Source of the DNA: Sphingomonas populi
Lineage (GTDB): Bacteria; Pseudomonadota; Alphaproteobacteria; Sphingomonadales; Sphingomonadaceae
Length of the DNA stretch: 64,000 nucleotides
Direction: 5' to 3'
NCBI RefSeq assembly: GCF_004208535.1
Contig: NZ_SGIS01000020.1
Coordinates: 1-64,000 of the forward strand
Part shown: positions 44,175 through 51,592 of the stretch, one piece after another
Position numbering within the stretch: position 1 is the stretch's first letter
Layout of the letters: the number at the start of each line of letters is the position of its first letter
Program-made: the position numbers and the translations under genes
Notes under the pieces: generated by a model
Database searches by the model: none
Told to the model about the DNA's origin: nothing
Seen by the model: only the letters and a program-made list of their open reading frames with translations

Positions 44175-44203
44175 TGCCTGGCTGTCGCCAGGACAGCCAG
44201 GCA
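44175..44203. repeat. Perfect 12-bp hairpin between two small genes
   Basis: TGCCTGGCTGTC and its complement around a 5-base loop (GCCAG). It lies in the divergent gap between the two small genes, where a terminator is not expected, so it may be an operator, a repeat unit or an RNA leader. Confidence 0.5.
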
Positions 44204-44241
44204 ATTGACGCTTGCGGAGCGCGACGTGAATAGAGGCAGGT

Positions 44242-44430
44242 ATGGACGCTTGGCTTTTCTCCAATTCCGACCGATTGCGCGCGCTTACGGCCGTAGAGCT
44301 GGGCGACAACCTGCCCGTAGAGCTTGCCCCGTGGGCACCGCTGCGCCGCTATTTTCTCGATGTGAAAGCGCCTGACGAGCAGGAGGCCATCGCCTTGATC
44401 TGCGAGCACGGCTATTGCTGCTTCGAGTAG
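44242..44430 (+). CDS. Small hypothetical protein
   Basis: A 62-residue protein, DAWLFSNSDRLRALTAVELG to CEHGYCCFE, acidic toward the end with a Cys pair. A GAGGCAGG ribosome site precedes the ATG. No membrane segment and no known domain is visible. It diverges from the other small gene. Confidence 0.5.
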   Translation: MDAWLFSNSDRLRALTAVELGDNLPVELAPWAPLRRYFLDVKAPDEQEAIALICEHGYCCFE

Positions 44431-44469
44431 GCCGCCGCCGCATTGGCCGGTTTGAGCCAAAAAAGACGA

Positions 44470-44496
44470 CGCAGTCGTTTGGTAGAGACGACTGCG
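44470..44496. terminator. Possible terminator after the 62-residue gene
   Basis: Arms CGCAGTCGT and ACGACTGCG with a 9-base loop, 40 bp after the stop codon. No T run follows. Confidence 0.35.
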
Positions 44497-44714
44497 ACCT
44501 GCCCCGCCAAGGTTTGCCTTGAACGAAGCCGTCAAGGGTCCCTTAATATCTGTCTGAACGCTGTGGCCTCTCACTGGCCGACTATATCCAGCGCTGCCAT
44601 GCCGTGGACTGAGACGTCAGGCCTCGCCCGGTCCCGGCACGACCGAAATGGGCACATGCGTTATGATCTACAGGACTTGGTATAAGCCCGACCGCCGTCT
44701 GGCATCTTCATGGA

Positions 44715-45206
44715 TCAGCCCGAGACACCCTCGCGGAAAGTAGTCCGGCGTCGCCATTTTGCAGGTGTGTAGCCCGATGCCTTGGCGAAAGCCTTCGTGA
44801 AGTGCGCTTGGTCGGAGAAGCCGCACTCCAGGGCGACTTGCGCCAACGGTAGCGCAGTCTCGGTCAGGAGGCGTTTCGCGTACGCGATGCGCTGCTGCAC
44901 GAACCAGGCATAGGGCGCGATCCCAACCGTGTTGGTGAAAGCGCGCACGAAATAGCAGAGCGACAGTCGGCACAGAGACGCGATTTCCGAGATCGAGATC
45001 GCGCTGCCAAGATTGCGCCGCATCGTGCGCATGGCCAAGCTAACCTGCCAGGCGGCGAGGATCGGACGGGCGTTCGTATCTCGTTTCCCGCCCTCGAAAC
45101 GCCGCTGCCTTCCGACCGGAACCAACCGTCTTTTAGTCTGCTCTGGCCGAGCGCACGGTATGACGCCCACGCCCACGCTTCCATAAGTCGCCATGACGAC
45201 TCCCAA
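44715..45206 (-). CDS. Short AraC-family regulator, HTH part only
   Basis: A 163-residue protein. Only the double helix-turn-helix is clear: SAISISEIASLCRLSLCYFV and ALECGFSDQAHFTKAFAKAS GYTPAKWRR in two parts. The ~55 residues before it are Arg-rich and not a ligand domain. HTH-only AraC proteins of this size exist, but an N-terminal deletion is also possible. The start may be the ATG at 45194. Target unknown. Confidence 0.72.
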   Translation of the reverse strand: MGVVMATYGSVGVGVIPCARPEQTKRRLVPVGRQRRFEGGKRDTNARPILAAWQVSLAMRTMRRNLGSAISISEIASLCRLSLCYFVRAFTNTVGIAPYAWFVQQRIAYAKRLLTETALPLAQVALECGFSDQAHFTKAFAKASGYTPAKWRRRTTFREGVSG

Positions 45207-45426
45207 TGGGTTGCGAGACAGATTGCGCGCGCCGGGAACCTCAGCGCCCTGCCCCCGTCGGCCACCACCACAGAAAGCGGCGGCGGAAGCCGTCGCGCGC
45301 TCGAGGAGGAAGCCCTACTATTCCCAAGGGGTGGACACATTGGCGGACCAAAAGACGCCCCATTTTTTTGGAGGTGGGCGCAGGACGCGGACATGGACGC
45401 CCCATCAATCGATCGAGGGAGTGCCT

Positions 45427-46008
45427 TCAGAACCGCTGCTTGGGACGACCTAGGATCTTTCGGAGATGGGCTTCCGCGCGAGCGAGCTCTTTTTGAATGG
45501 AGCGCTTATGCAAGCCGAACTCGACGGCAATCTCGCCTTGCGACTTTTCGTCCCGCCACCTGGCTAGGAATATCGCCTGCCGCTGGGCCGGGAGGGCGTG
45601 AAGCGCCCGCAGGGCACGGCGCATTTCATCCGTGGCAAGCGCGGCAAATTCCTGGTTCGACGCGTTATCCGGAAACTCGGATAGCCCAGCATCGTCGATG
45701 TTGACCGTGTGCCGGTCACTCCGGCTCCGGTTCTTTGCGAGATTGATGGCCATCCGGTAGAGGTACCCCCGCGGGTTGTAGAGGTAGCCGATGGACGGGT
45801 CGGCCCTCAGCTTGACATAGACGTCGTGGAGCGCATCGGCTGCAGCCTCGGGGGAGCGGAGTTGTGCCGAGAGCCGCGTCAGCAGTGGCCCATATTCGGT
45901 CTCGAGCAGGGCAAGAAGTTGTTGGACCGGGCTTTGGCTGGTCAGCTGGTGGGAAGCATCGGCTTGGCTCGTTCGTGTAGGCTCGGATGATTTCGATTCG
46001 TCAGTCAT
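45427..46008 (-). CDS. ECF RNA polymerase sigma factor (FecI-like)
   Basis: A 193-residue sigma-70 family factor. Region 2 is LRSPEAAADALHDVYVKL and YNPRGYLYRMAINLAKNR; region 4 is LPAQRQAIFLARWRDEKSQG then IAVEFGLHKRSIQKELARAE. The FecI-type factors control TonB-receptor genes together with a FecR anti-sigma protein. No FecR gene is adjacent, so its control is unclear. A weak ribosome site precedes the ATG. Confidence 0.88.
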   Translation of the reverse strand: MTDESKSSEPTRTSQADASHQLTSQSPVQQLLALLETEYGPLLTRLSAQLRSPEAAADALHDVYVKLRADPSIGYLYNPRGYLYRMAINLAKNRSRSDRHTVNIDDAGLSEFPDNASNQEFAALATDEMRRALRALHALPAQRQAIFLARWRDEKSQGEIAVEFGLHKRSIQKELARAEAHLRKILGRPKQRF

Positions 46009-46084
46009 TGTGAAGGTCTACAATCGAGAACGCCCTCAACGCCTGCACACCGGCGGCTTTGCCAACTGACGCCAAATACATTAT

Positions 46085-46580
46085 TCTGGCCGGCTCTGCT
46101 CATCGTGAAGGTGAGGCTCTTCTCTACCGTCGATCTGGTGGACCCGTTTGTAGCACGAAAGGCCGTAAACAAAGCGGGTCAGCTTGCCGAGCGGCTGCTC
46201 CCGCCTCGACCTCGTCATCCTCGACGGACTGGATATCTGCCGTTCATCCCTCCCAGCGGCGCCATGCTCTTCCATCTGCTCAGCAAGCTATACGAGCGCA
46301 CCAGCGCCATCATCACCACCGACCCCAGCTTCAGCGAGTGGGCGGACGTGCTCGGCGATCCCGAGATGACGATGACGTCCATGGATCGCTCACGCACCAC
46401 TGCTACGTCGTCGAGACCGACAATGACAGCTTCCGCTTCAGGGCAAGCGCCGCCACCGCCGAACCCACGAAAGGAGAAAACCATGACTTAACCCAAGCCC
46501 GAGAAAGCGTGGCGTATGCCCGCGACCGGGTCACTTCGAAATGGAAAACGCCGGGTAAATTCTCAGCAGGAAGCGACAGT
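46085..46580 (+). mobile_element. IS21-family remnant
   Basis: It contains the frameshifted istB 3' part and then terminal-like repeats CCGGGTCACTTC and CCGGGTAAATTCTCAGC (46525-46565), which resemble the repeated terminal sequences of IS21 elements. No istA and no left end are present. It sits between the sigma factor and the TetR gene. Confidence 0.6.
46105..46475 (+). pseudogene. istB: istB, IS21 helper ATPase, frameshifted remnant
   Basis: The IstB 3' half is readable across three frames: VRLFSTVDLVDPFVARKAV and KAGQLAERLL in one, RLDLVILDGLDICRSS in a second, GAMLFHLLSKLYERTSAIIT with FSEWADVLGDPEM back in the first, and LTHHCYVVETDNDSFRFRAS in the third. Relatives read this as one continuous chain, so at least three frameshifts exist. 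The Walker A part lies upstream and is missing. It is non-functional. Confidence 0.8.
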
Positions 46581-46616
46581 TCTATGGTTCATAAACCGAA
46601 TCCGGACAGCGCAGCT

Positions 46617-47228
46617 TCAAATCACGCCGGCTTTTAGCCCAGCAATAAGCAAGTCCATAACCGCATCAATGCCATCGGGCCGAGCGTCGCCCCGAGTGAC
46701 GAAATAGGGATGCTGGAAGCGACTCGTTCCTTCATGAATCGCCCGAGCCGCGCGTGATATGTCATTCACCTTTAGCTCACCGCGCTTTACGCCATCGGCG
46801 ATGATCGAAGCGATCTGCTCGCGCAAATGCGCAACGTGTTCCGTGATCACGTTGCGTGAGGCTTCGGCTAACGAATTGTAGGTGGCGAACAGCTCTGGAT
46901 CGCGCGCCAGTTTATCCAGTTTAACCGCGATAAGCCCCTCTACCCACCCGCGGAGCCGAACCTCGGACGGGCCATCCTGTGCAACAAAGCTGTAAAGAGG
47001 TTCGGCGATGCCGCGCAGCCAGCGGGCAGCGACGAGATCCTGAATGTCGGCTTTGCTGTTGAAGTGCCGGTACACATTCGCGTGGCTCATCCCCAGATGG
47101 CGCGCTACATCCACGACTTTCGTCTTCGCAGGACCATGCCGACGCAGAAGGTCTTCCGCCGCCTGCAGGATGCGCTCCCGCATGTCGGGAATGTCAGGAA
47201 CTGGTATCGAAGCTTCAGCCAAACTCAA
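46617..47228 (-). CDS. TetR-family transcriptional regulator
   Basis: A 203-residue repressor. The N-terminal HTH is RERILQAAEDLLRRHGPAKT, VVDVARHLGMSHANVYRHF, then NSKADIQDLV. The C-terminal ligand domain is of the AcrR/TetR_C type. Start is uncertain: TTG 47228, TTG 47222 (GGGGA with 6-base spacing) or ATG 47183. It lies 82 bp downstream of the carotenoid oxygenase end on the same strand and may be the last gene of that unit, which makes it a candidate regulator of the catabolic locus. Confidence 0.88.
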   Translation of the reverse strand: MSLAEASIPVPDIPDMRERILQAAEDLLRRHGPAKTKVVDVARHLGMSHANVYRHFNSKADIQDLVAARWLRGIAEPLYSFVAQDGPSEVRLRGWVEGLIAVKLDKLARDPELFATYNSLAEASRNVITEHVAHLREQIASIIADGVKRGELKVNDISRAARAIHEGTSRFQHPYFVTRGDARPDGIDAVMDLLIAGLKAGVI

Positions 47229-47310
47229 TCCCCGTTATGCAGCACGACCCCGGTGTAGAAGCCGCCGAGCGATGGCTCAAGCAAAGCCTCATGTTATTTC
47301 CTAGCCTGCC

Positions 47311-48813
47311 TTACCTGTCGCTTGTCATCAGATTGGCACCAGCGCGAGCCCGGCCAATCCGGACCTGCTGTTCGATGAACGAGCGCTCATACCATTCGCC
47401 ATGCAGGCCGGGACGCAGCCGAATCGGCAGCTTGACCTTCGCGATGGGCGGCGCTGCGAAGTCTGCGGTATCGACCAGCCACAGCTCGGAAAGTTGCTGC
47501 CCCGTCATGTGAGTGATGAGGAAGGCAAGATAGCCATCGGCTTCAGGCCCCTCTGGCGACCGCGGGATGAAGATCGGCTCTTGAAAGATCACCTCGTCCG
47601 GGCCGGTGTGATAGATGGTTTCGCCGTTCGTCACGTCGATCTTCGCGATGGTCCGGAAGATCATCTTTTTGCCCTGCGCGAAGGCCTGCCCCGGCGTCTG
47701 CACCATCATGAAATGGGTGCGGTAGGGTCGCCCCTGCCAGCGATCGTCGACGATCGGGAATTCGCCGGTGGCCGGCGACAGCACCGTCTCGACGATCTTA
47801 CACTCGTTGTCATCCAGATCGACGGTCCAGCGGGTAAGCCGGCACAGCGACTTCTCCTCATCGAACGGTGCGCCATTGATGTCGGGAAAGAAGGGAAAGG
47901 CATTGCCGTGCGCGACCGGCGCATCCAGATGCATCCGCCGGCCTTCCTGAAAGCCGTTGGCGAAATGCTGGGCGAAGCGGTTCGGCCCGCTGAACCAGCG
48001 CACCTCGTCGCCGCGGCCATAACGCGGCAAAACGCCGACATAGCTGTCCTTCGACGGGTCGAAGCGGAAGTGGACGTCCATCTTCTTCAGACGCTCGATG
48101 TCACTGGTCACCGCGGTCAGCGGAAAGGCGACATAGTCCTCGCCGATGACGAATTCGTGGATCATTCCCGAATATGGTGCCTCCAGCCACGCCTCGTGGA
48201 TGATCTCGCCATCCGGACTGATGACATAATAGGCAAGGTCACGCGTCGCTTCGCCCTTGGCGGCATAGCCTATCGCGAACATCTCGCCCGTCTTTGGGTC
48301 GACTTTGGGATGCGCGGTAAAGGTCTTCGACGTGAGCTTGCCGCCGAAATTGGTGTAGCCGACCGTATCGAGGGTGATCGGGTCCATCTCCAATGGCGGA
48401 CTGTCCTCCTTCATTGCGAGCAGGCGACCGCCGTGCAGCTGGATGCCGGTGTTGGCGGTCCCGCGGATCTGACCCTGTACGGAAGGATCGTCGTCGAAGG
48501 GATTGCGGTAGGCACCGAACAGAGACCGGCGTGCCGCACGCTCCAGCTTCAGTTTGTCGGTCAACGCGTATTTCGACTTGAAGTCGACATGGCCGTCGCG
48601 AAACGTGAAGGTGGTGACCATGCCGTCGCCGTTGAAGGCGATGTCCTTGCCTGATTTGGCAGGAAACGCAGGATCGGGACCGACGCGGTAGAAGGTGCCA
48701 TCGAGATGGGCCGGGACCTCGCCCTCGACCTCCAGCTCGAAGATGTCTCCTTCGAACCGGCTCGGCTTCATGAAACCTGAATAGACGAACTCATTGGGAA
48801 ACAGTGTGGCCAT
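47311..48813 (-). CDS. Carotenoid/lignostilbene cleavage oxygenase (RPE65 family)
   Basis: A 500-residue non-haem iron oxygenase that splits a C=C bond with O2 to give two aldehydes or ketones. The family's iron-His regions are visible: FTAHPKVDPKTG, IHEFVIGEDYVAFP, FPFFPDINGAP preceded by APVAHGN, and GLHGEWYERSF. Bacterial members often cleave stilbenes such as lignostilbene. GAGGAGG precedes the ATG. It is the third gene of a minus-strand unit with an ALDH and an ACMSD-type decarboxylase, an order that fits cleavage followed by aldehyde oxidation and decarboxylation. Confidence 0.92.
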   Translation of the reverse strand: MATLFPNEFVYSGFMKPSRFEGDIFELEVEGEVPAHLDGTFYRVGPDPAFPAKSGKDIAFNGDGMVTTFTFRDGHVDFKSKYALTDKLKLERAARRSLFGAYRNPFDDDPSVQGQIRGTANTGIQLHGGRLLAMKEDSPPLEMDPITLDTVGYTNFGGKLTSKTFTAHPKVDPKTGEMFAIGYAAKGEATRDLAYYVISPDGEIIHEAWLEAPYSGMIHEFVIGEDYVAFPLTAVTSDIERLKKMDVHFRFDPSKDSYVGVLPRYGRGDEVRWFSGPNRFAQHFANGFQEGRRMHLDAPVAHGNAFPFFPDINGAPFDEEKSLCRLTRWTVDLDDNECKIVETVLSPATGEFPIVDDRWQGRPYRTHFMMVQTPGQAFAQGKKMIFRTIAKIDVTNGETIYHTGPDEVIFQEPIFIPRSPEGPEADGYLAFLITHMTGQQLSELWLVDTADFAAPPIAKVKLPIRLRPGLHGEWYERSFIEQQVRIGRARAGANLMTSDR

Positions 48814-48831
48814 AACGACCTCCTCTTGTGC

Positions 48832-49797
48832 CTAGAACGCCCAAAGCTTTTGCGCATTGCCGCCCAGCACCGCAGCGCGGGTGGCATCATCGATGTTCAA
48901 CGCCGCGACGTGCTCGGCACCCAGGTCGACAAACGGATAATCGGTCCCGAACAATATGCGGTTCCAACCGACGATCCCGCCCACCATCTCGATGAACGGC
49001 GGGTAGAAGGAGCATGTATCGTACCAGAAACGCTTGGCGAAACTACTGGGCAGCTGGGTGATGTGCGCGCGACAATCGGCATAGTTCCGATATCCGTTGT
49101 CGAGTCGTTCGAGCAGGTCGACAAAAGCCGCACCGGTATGCGCGACCACGAACGGGAAGTCCGGATAACGCTCAAAGACGCCAGCATAGATCAGACGAGC
49201 CATAGCCAGGCTGGTGTCGTAGAGAAAGCCCACCCTTACACCCAAGGCGAACTCGTCCATTGCGCCAGCGAAGGTCGGGACCATCGGGTGTTCGACGACC
49301 GGAAAACGAAGCTCGTTCAGTCGCGCCCAGAGCGGTTCCAGGCGGATATCGCTAAGAGGGACGCCATCGAGATTGGAACCGAGCGAAAGCCCTACGACGC
49401 CAGGCGCCGTCCGCACCCGCTCCAGCTCCGCCAAGGCAGCTTCGACGTCGGGCAGCGGAAGAGTGATAACCGCGCTCAACCGATCGGGATCGGCGGCAAT
49501 CCGCGCGATGATCCGGTCGTTCTCCGCCCGACACAGCGCGATGCGAACTTCCGGTGAAAATTCATAGACACTGGGGGTCGAGAGCGACAGGATGCGCCGG
49601 TCGATCTGCTTTGCGTCCATATCGCGCAACAGATCGTCGGGATCGAACATCCGATCCCAGAACGGCAGCCAGTTCGACCCGTTGCGCTTCAGGAAGTGAA
49701 CCCCGGCGGGGCGCCTCTCCACCGTCACGCCCGGCAAGGCTTCCAGCGCCTCGTAAAAGGGTCGCGCCGTATAGTGTCCGTGAACGTCTATCCGCAC
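48832..49797 (-). CDS. ACMSD/LigW-type amidohydrolase-fold decarboxylase
   Basis: A 321-residue metal-dependent protein of the amidohydrolase_2 group. HxH-like DVHGHYTARP begins it, later ligands are in VVAHTGAAFVD and the active Asp in LFGTDYPFVD. The group includes 2-amino-3-carboxymuconate semialdehyde, 5-carboxyvanillate and gamma-resorcylate decarboxylases. GTG 49797 is the start. It is 13 bp after the ALDH stop and 18 bp before the oxygenase start, so it is in one operon with both. Substrate is likely an aromatic acid. Confidence 0.88.
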   Translation of the reverse strand: MRIDVHGHYTARPFYEALEALPGVTVERRPAGVHFLKRNGSNWLPFWDRMFDPDDLLRDMDAKQIDRRILSLSTPSVYEFSPEVRIALCRAENDRIIARIAADPDRLSAVITLPLPDVEAALAELERVRTAPGVVGLSLGSNLDGVPLSDIRLEPLWARLNELRFPVVEHPMVPTFAGAMDEFALGVRVGFLYDTSLAMARLIYAGVFERYPDFPFVVAHTGAAFVDLLERLDNGYRNYADCRAHITQLPSSFAKRFWYDTCSFYPPFIEMVGGIVGWNRILFGTDYPFVDLGAEHVAALNIDDATRAAVLGGNAQKLWAF

Positions 49798-49810
49798 CGG
49801 CTCTTACTCC

Positions 49811-51262
49811 CTAGAACTGGCTGACGAACTTGGTGTCGAGATAGGGTTCGAGACCCTCGATGCCCCCCTCTGAACCATAGCCCGACGCCTTCATGCCCCC
49901 AAACGGCGTTTCGGGCGAAGCGATGGAGGTCGGCGCGCCTACCGCAAAGCTGTTGATGCCGATCATACCCGCCTCGATCTCATCGGCGACGCGGATGGCG
50001 GTCGCGTTGTCGCGGGTGAAGCAATAGGCCGAGAGGCCGAACTCGGTGGCGTTGGCCTTGGCGATCGCATCGTCGGTGTCGGTGAAGCTGTTCAAGGCGA
50101 TCAACGGCCCGAATGGCTCCTCATGCATCACCCTTGCATCATCAGGCACGTCGGCCAGGACCGCCGGCGTGATAAAGTGGCCGATCTCACCGACACGCTT
50201 TCCACCGCACAGCAGCCGGGCGCCCTTGCTCACCGCGTCGGCGATCAGCGCCTCGATCCACGGCACGCGGCGCTCATGCGCCAACGGCCCCATCTGCGTA
50301 TCCGGTGCAAAGCCGTCGCCGACCTTGATCGATCCGACCAGTTCGGCCACCCGGTCGCAGAACCGGTCGTAGCTACGCGCCTGAACATAGAACCGGGACG
50401 GCGAAATGCACCCCTGCCCGCCGTTGCGGAACTTGCGCGCGTAGGTCAGCTGCGCAACATCCTCGATATCCGCATCGTCGAAGATCAGGATCGGCGCATG
50501 GCCGCCGAGTTCCATGACCGAGCGCTTGACCTGCCGCGCGGCAAGACTAGCCAGCTCGGCGCCAATTGCGGTCGATCCGGTGAAGGCAAAGCCCTTGATC
50601 CCGGCGTGCGTCAGCAGGTGCTGAGAAACCTGGGCGGGCACGCCGAATACCACCTGGAGCACGCCCTTCGGCAAGCCTGCATCCTCAAATGCCTCCGCGA
50701 TCGCAAGCGTCGAGTTTGGCGTTTCCTCGGCGGGCTTGATGATACACGAACAGCCTGCGGCCAAGACAGACGAGATCTTGCGCACCGGAATCATGAACGG
50801 ATAATTCCACGGCGTGAAGGTCGCGACCGGACCGATCGGCGTCTTCATCACCATCTGTCGCTGATGGGGTACCCGCGACGGGATCAGGCGCCCGTAGATG
50901 CGCCGCCCTTCGTCCGCGTCCCAGTCCAGGAAGTCGGGCGTGCCGGCGATCTCGCCTTTGGCCTCGTGGAGCGGCTTTCCCTGCTCCAGAGTCATCTGAA
51001 CTGCGATCTCATCACTGCGCTCGCGCAGAAGTTCGGCGGCCCGCCGGAGGATCTTGGCCCGATCATACGCGGACGTTGCGCGCCAGATATGAAAACCTCG
51101 CTGCGCCGCGGCAACGGCTCGGTCGAGGTCCTCCGCATCGGCCAGCGGCAGCTTGGCGAGCGCCTCCCCCGTCGAAGGGTTCACTACCGGCATCGTGGCA
51201 CGATGATCCGGACCCAGCCGCTCGCCGTCGATCCAGAGAAAGGGCGTTTTGTAATTCTGCAT
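49811..51262 (-). CDS. Aldehyde dehydrogenase (succinate-semialdehyde/aromatic aldehyde type)
   Basis: A 483-residue NAD(P)-dependent ALDH. The catalytic Cys is in RNGGQGCISPSRFYV, Glu in VMELGGHAPILIF and the cofactor motif GFAFTGSTAIGAELA. It likely oxidises the aldehyde made by the oxygenase encoded two genes downstream. ATG 51262 (MQNYKTPFLWIDG) with GGTGGAGG is chosen; the frame opens at 51322. It heads the operon and diverges from the TonB receptor. Confidence 0.93.
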   Translation of the reverse strand: MQNYKTPFLWIDGERLGPDHRATMPVVNPSTGEALAKLPLADAEDLDRAVAAAQRGFHIWRATSAYDRAKILRRAAELLRERSDEIAVQMTLEQGKPLHEAKGEIAGTPDFLDWDADEGRRIYGRLIPSRVPHQRQMVMKTPIGPVATFTPWNYPFMIPVRKISSVLAAGCSCIIKPAEETPNSTLAIAEAFEDAGLPKGVLQVVFGVPAQVSQHLLTHAGIKGFAFTGSTAIGAELASLAARQVKRSVMELGGHAPILIFDDADIEDVAQLTYARKFRNGGQGCISPSRFYVQARSYDRFCDRVAELVGSIKVGDGFAPDTQMGPLAHERRVPWIEALIADAVSKGARLLCGGKRVGEIGHFITPAVLADVPDDARVMHEEPFGPLIALNSFTDTDDAIAKANATEFGLSAYCFTRDNATAIRVADEIEAGMIGINSFAVGAPTSIASPETPFGGMKASGYGSEGGIEGLEPYLDTKFVSQF

Positions 51263-51452
51263 GATCCTCCACCGGCGTTGCAAGCCGTTCAGCTGTTGGG
51301 AATGAACATTGTTCTCAGGCAACTTGCCGGGTGCGCCCGACAGGGTTCAGAAGGCGCGGAACAGCCTGCAACGATGATCGAGCAACACGGCAACACCCTC
51401 CAATCCCAAACCTCACGCCTCTCCAATTTCCCCATTGGATGGATGACAGAGC

Positions 51453-51537
51453 TTGAGTGTCAATAACCGTAACCTGTCATTTAAATAAGCGCAACCGGTT
51501 GAATGACATAAATTGAAGGTTGACACTTGTCACTCAA
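51453..51537. promoter_or_regulatory. Four TTRARTGACA-type boxes in the divergent control region
   Basis: Copies: TTGAGTGTCA (51453-51462), TGTCATTTAA (51475-51484), TTGAATGACA (51499-51508) and TGTCACTCAA (51528-51537). Read in one orientation they follow TTRARTGACA with one mismatch in the first. Adjacent copies lie in alternating orientation, so they form inverted pairs. A TTGACA (51520-51525) overlaps the last pair as a -35 for the TonB receptor. The region is 330 bp long, with no other element seen. Confidence 0.6.
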
Positions 51538-51592
51538 ACGGCAAAATCACGTCAACGAGCCAGAAGAGCCGCGACAGCGAGGAGACGAGAGC

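Noticed and set aside
45427..46008. Sigma factor as the regulator of the TonB receptor at 51593
   Set aside because: FecI-type control normally needs a FecR partner and a receptor with an N-terminal signalling domain; neither is seen.
47401..48654. 417-codon plus-strand open frame
   Set aside because: Antisense shadow of the carotenoid oxygenase gene; composition and lack of motifs speak against it.
50123..51466. 447-codon plus-strand open frame
   Set aside because: Antisense to the aldehyde dehydrogenase, whose catalytic motifs are complete.
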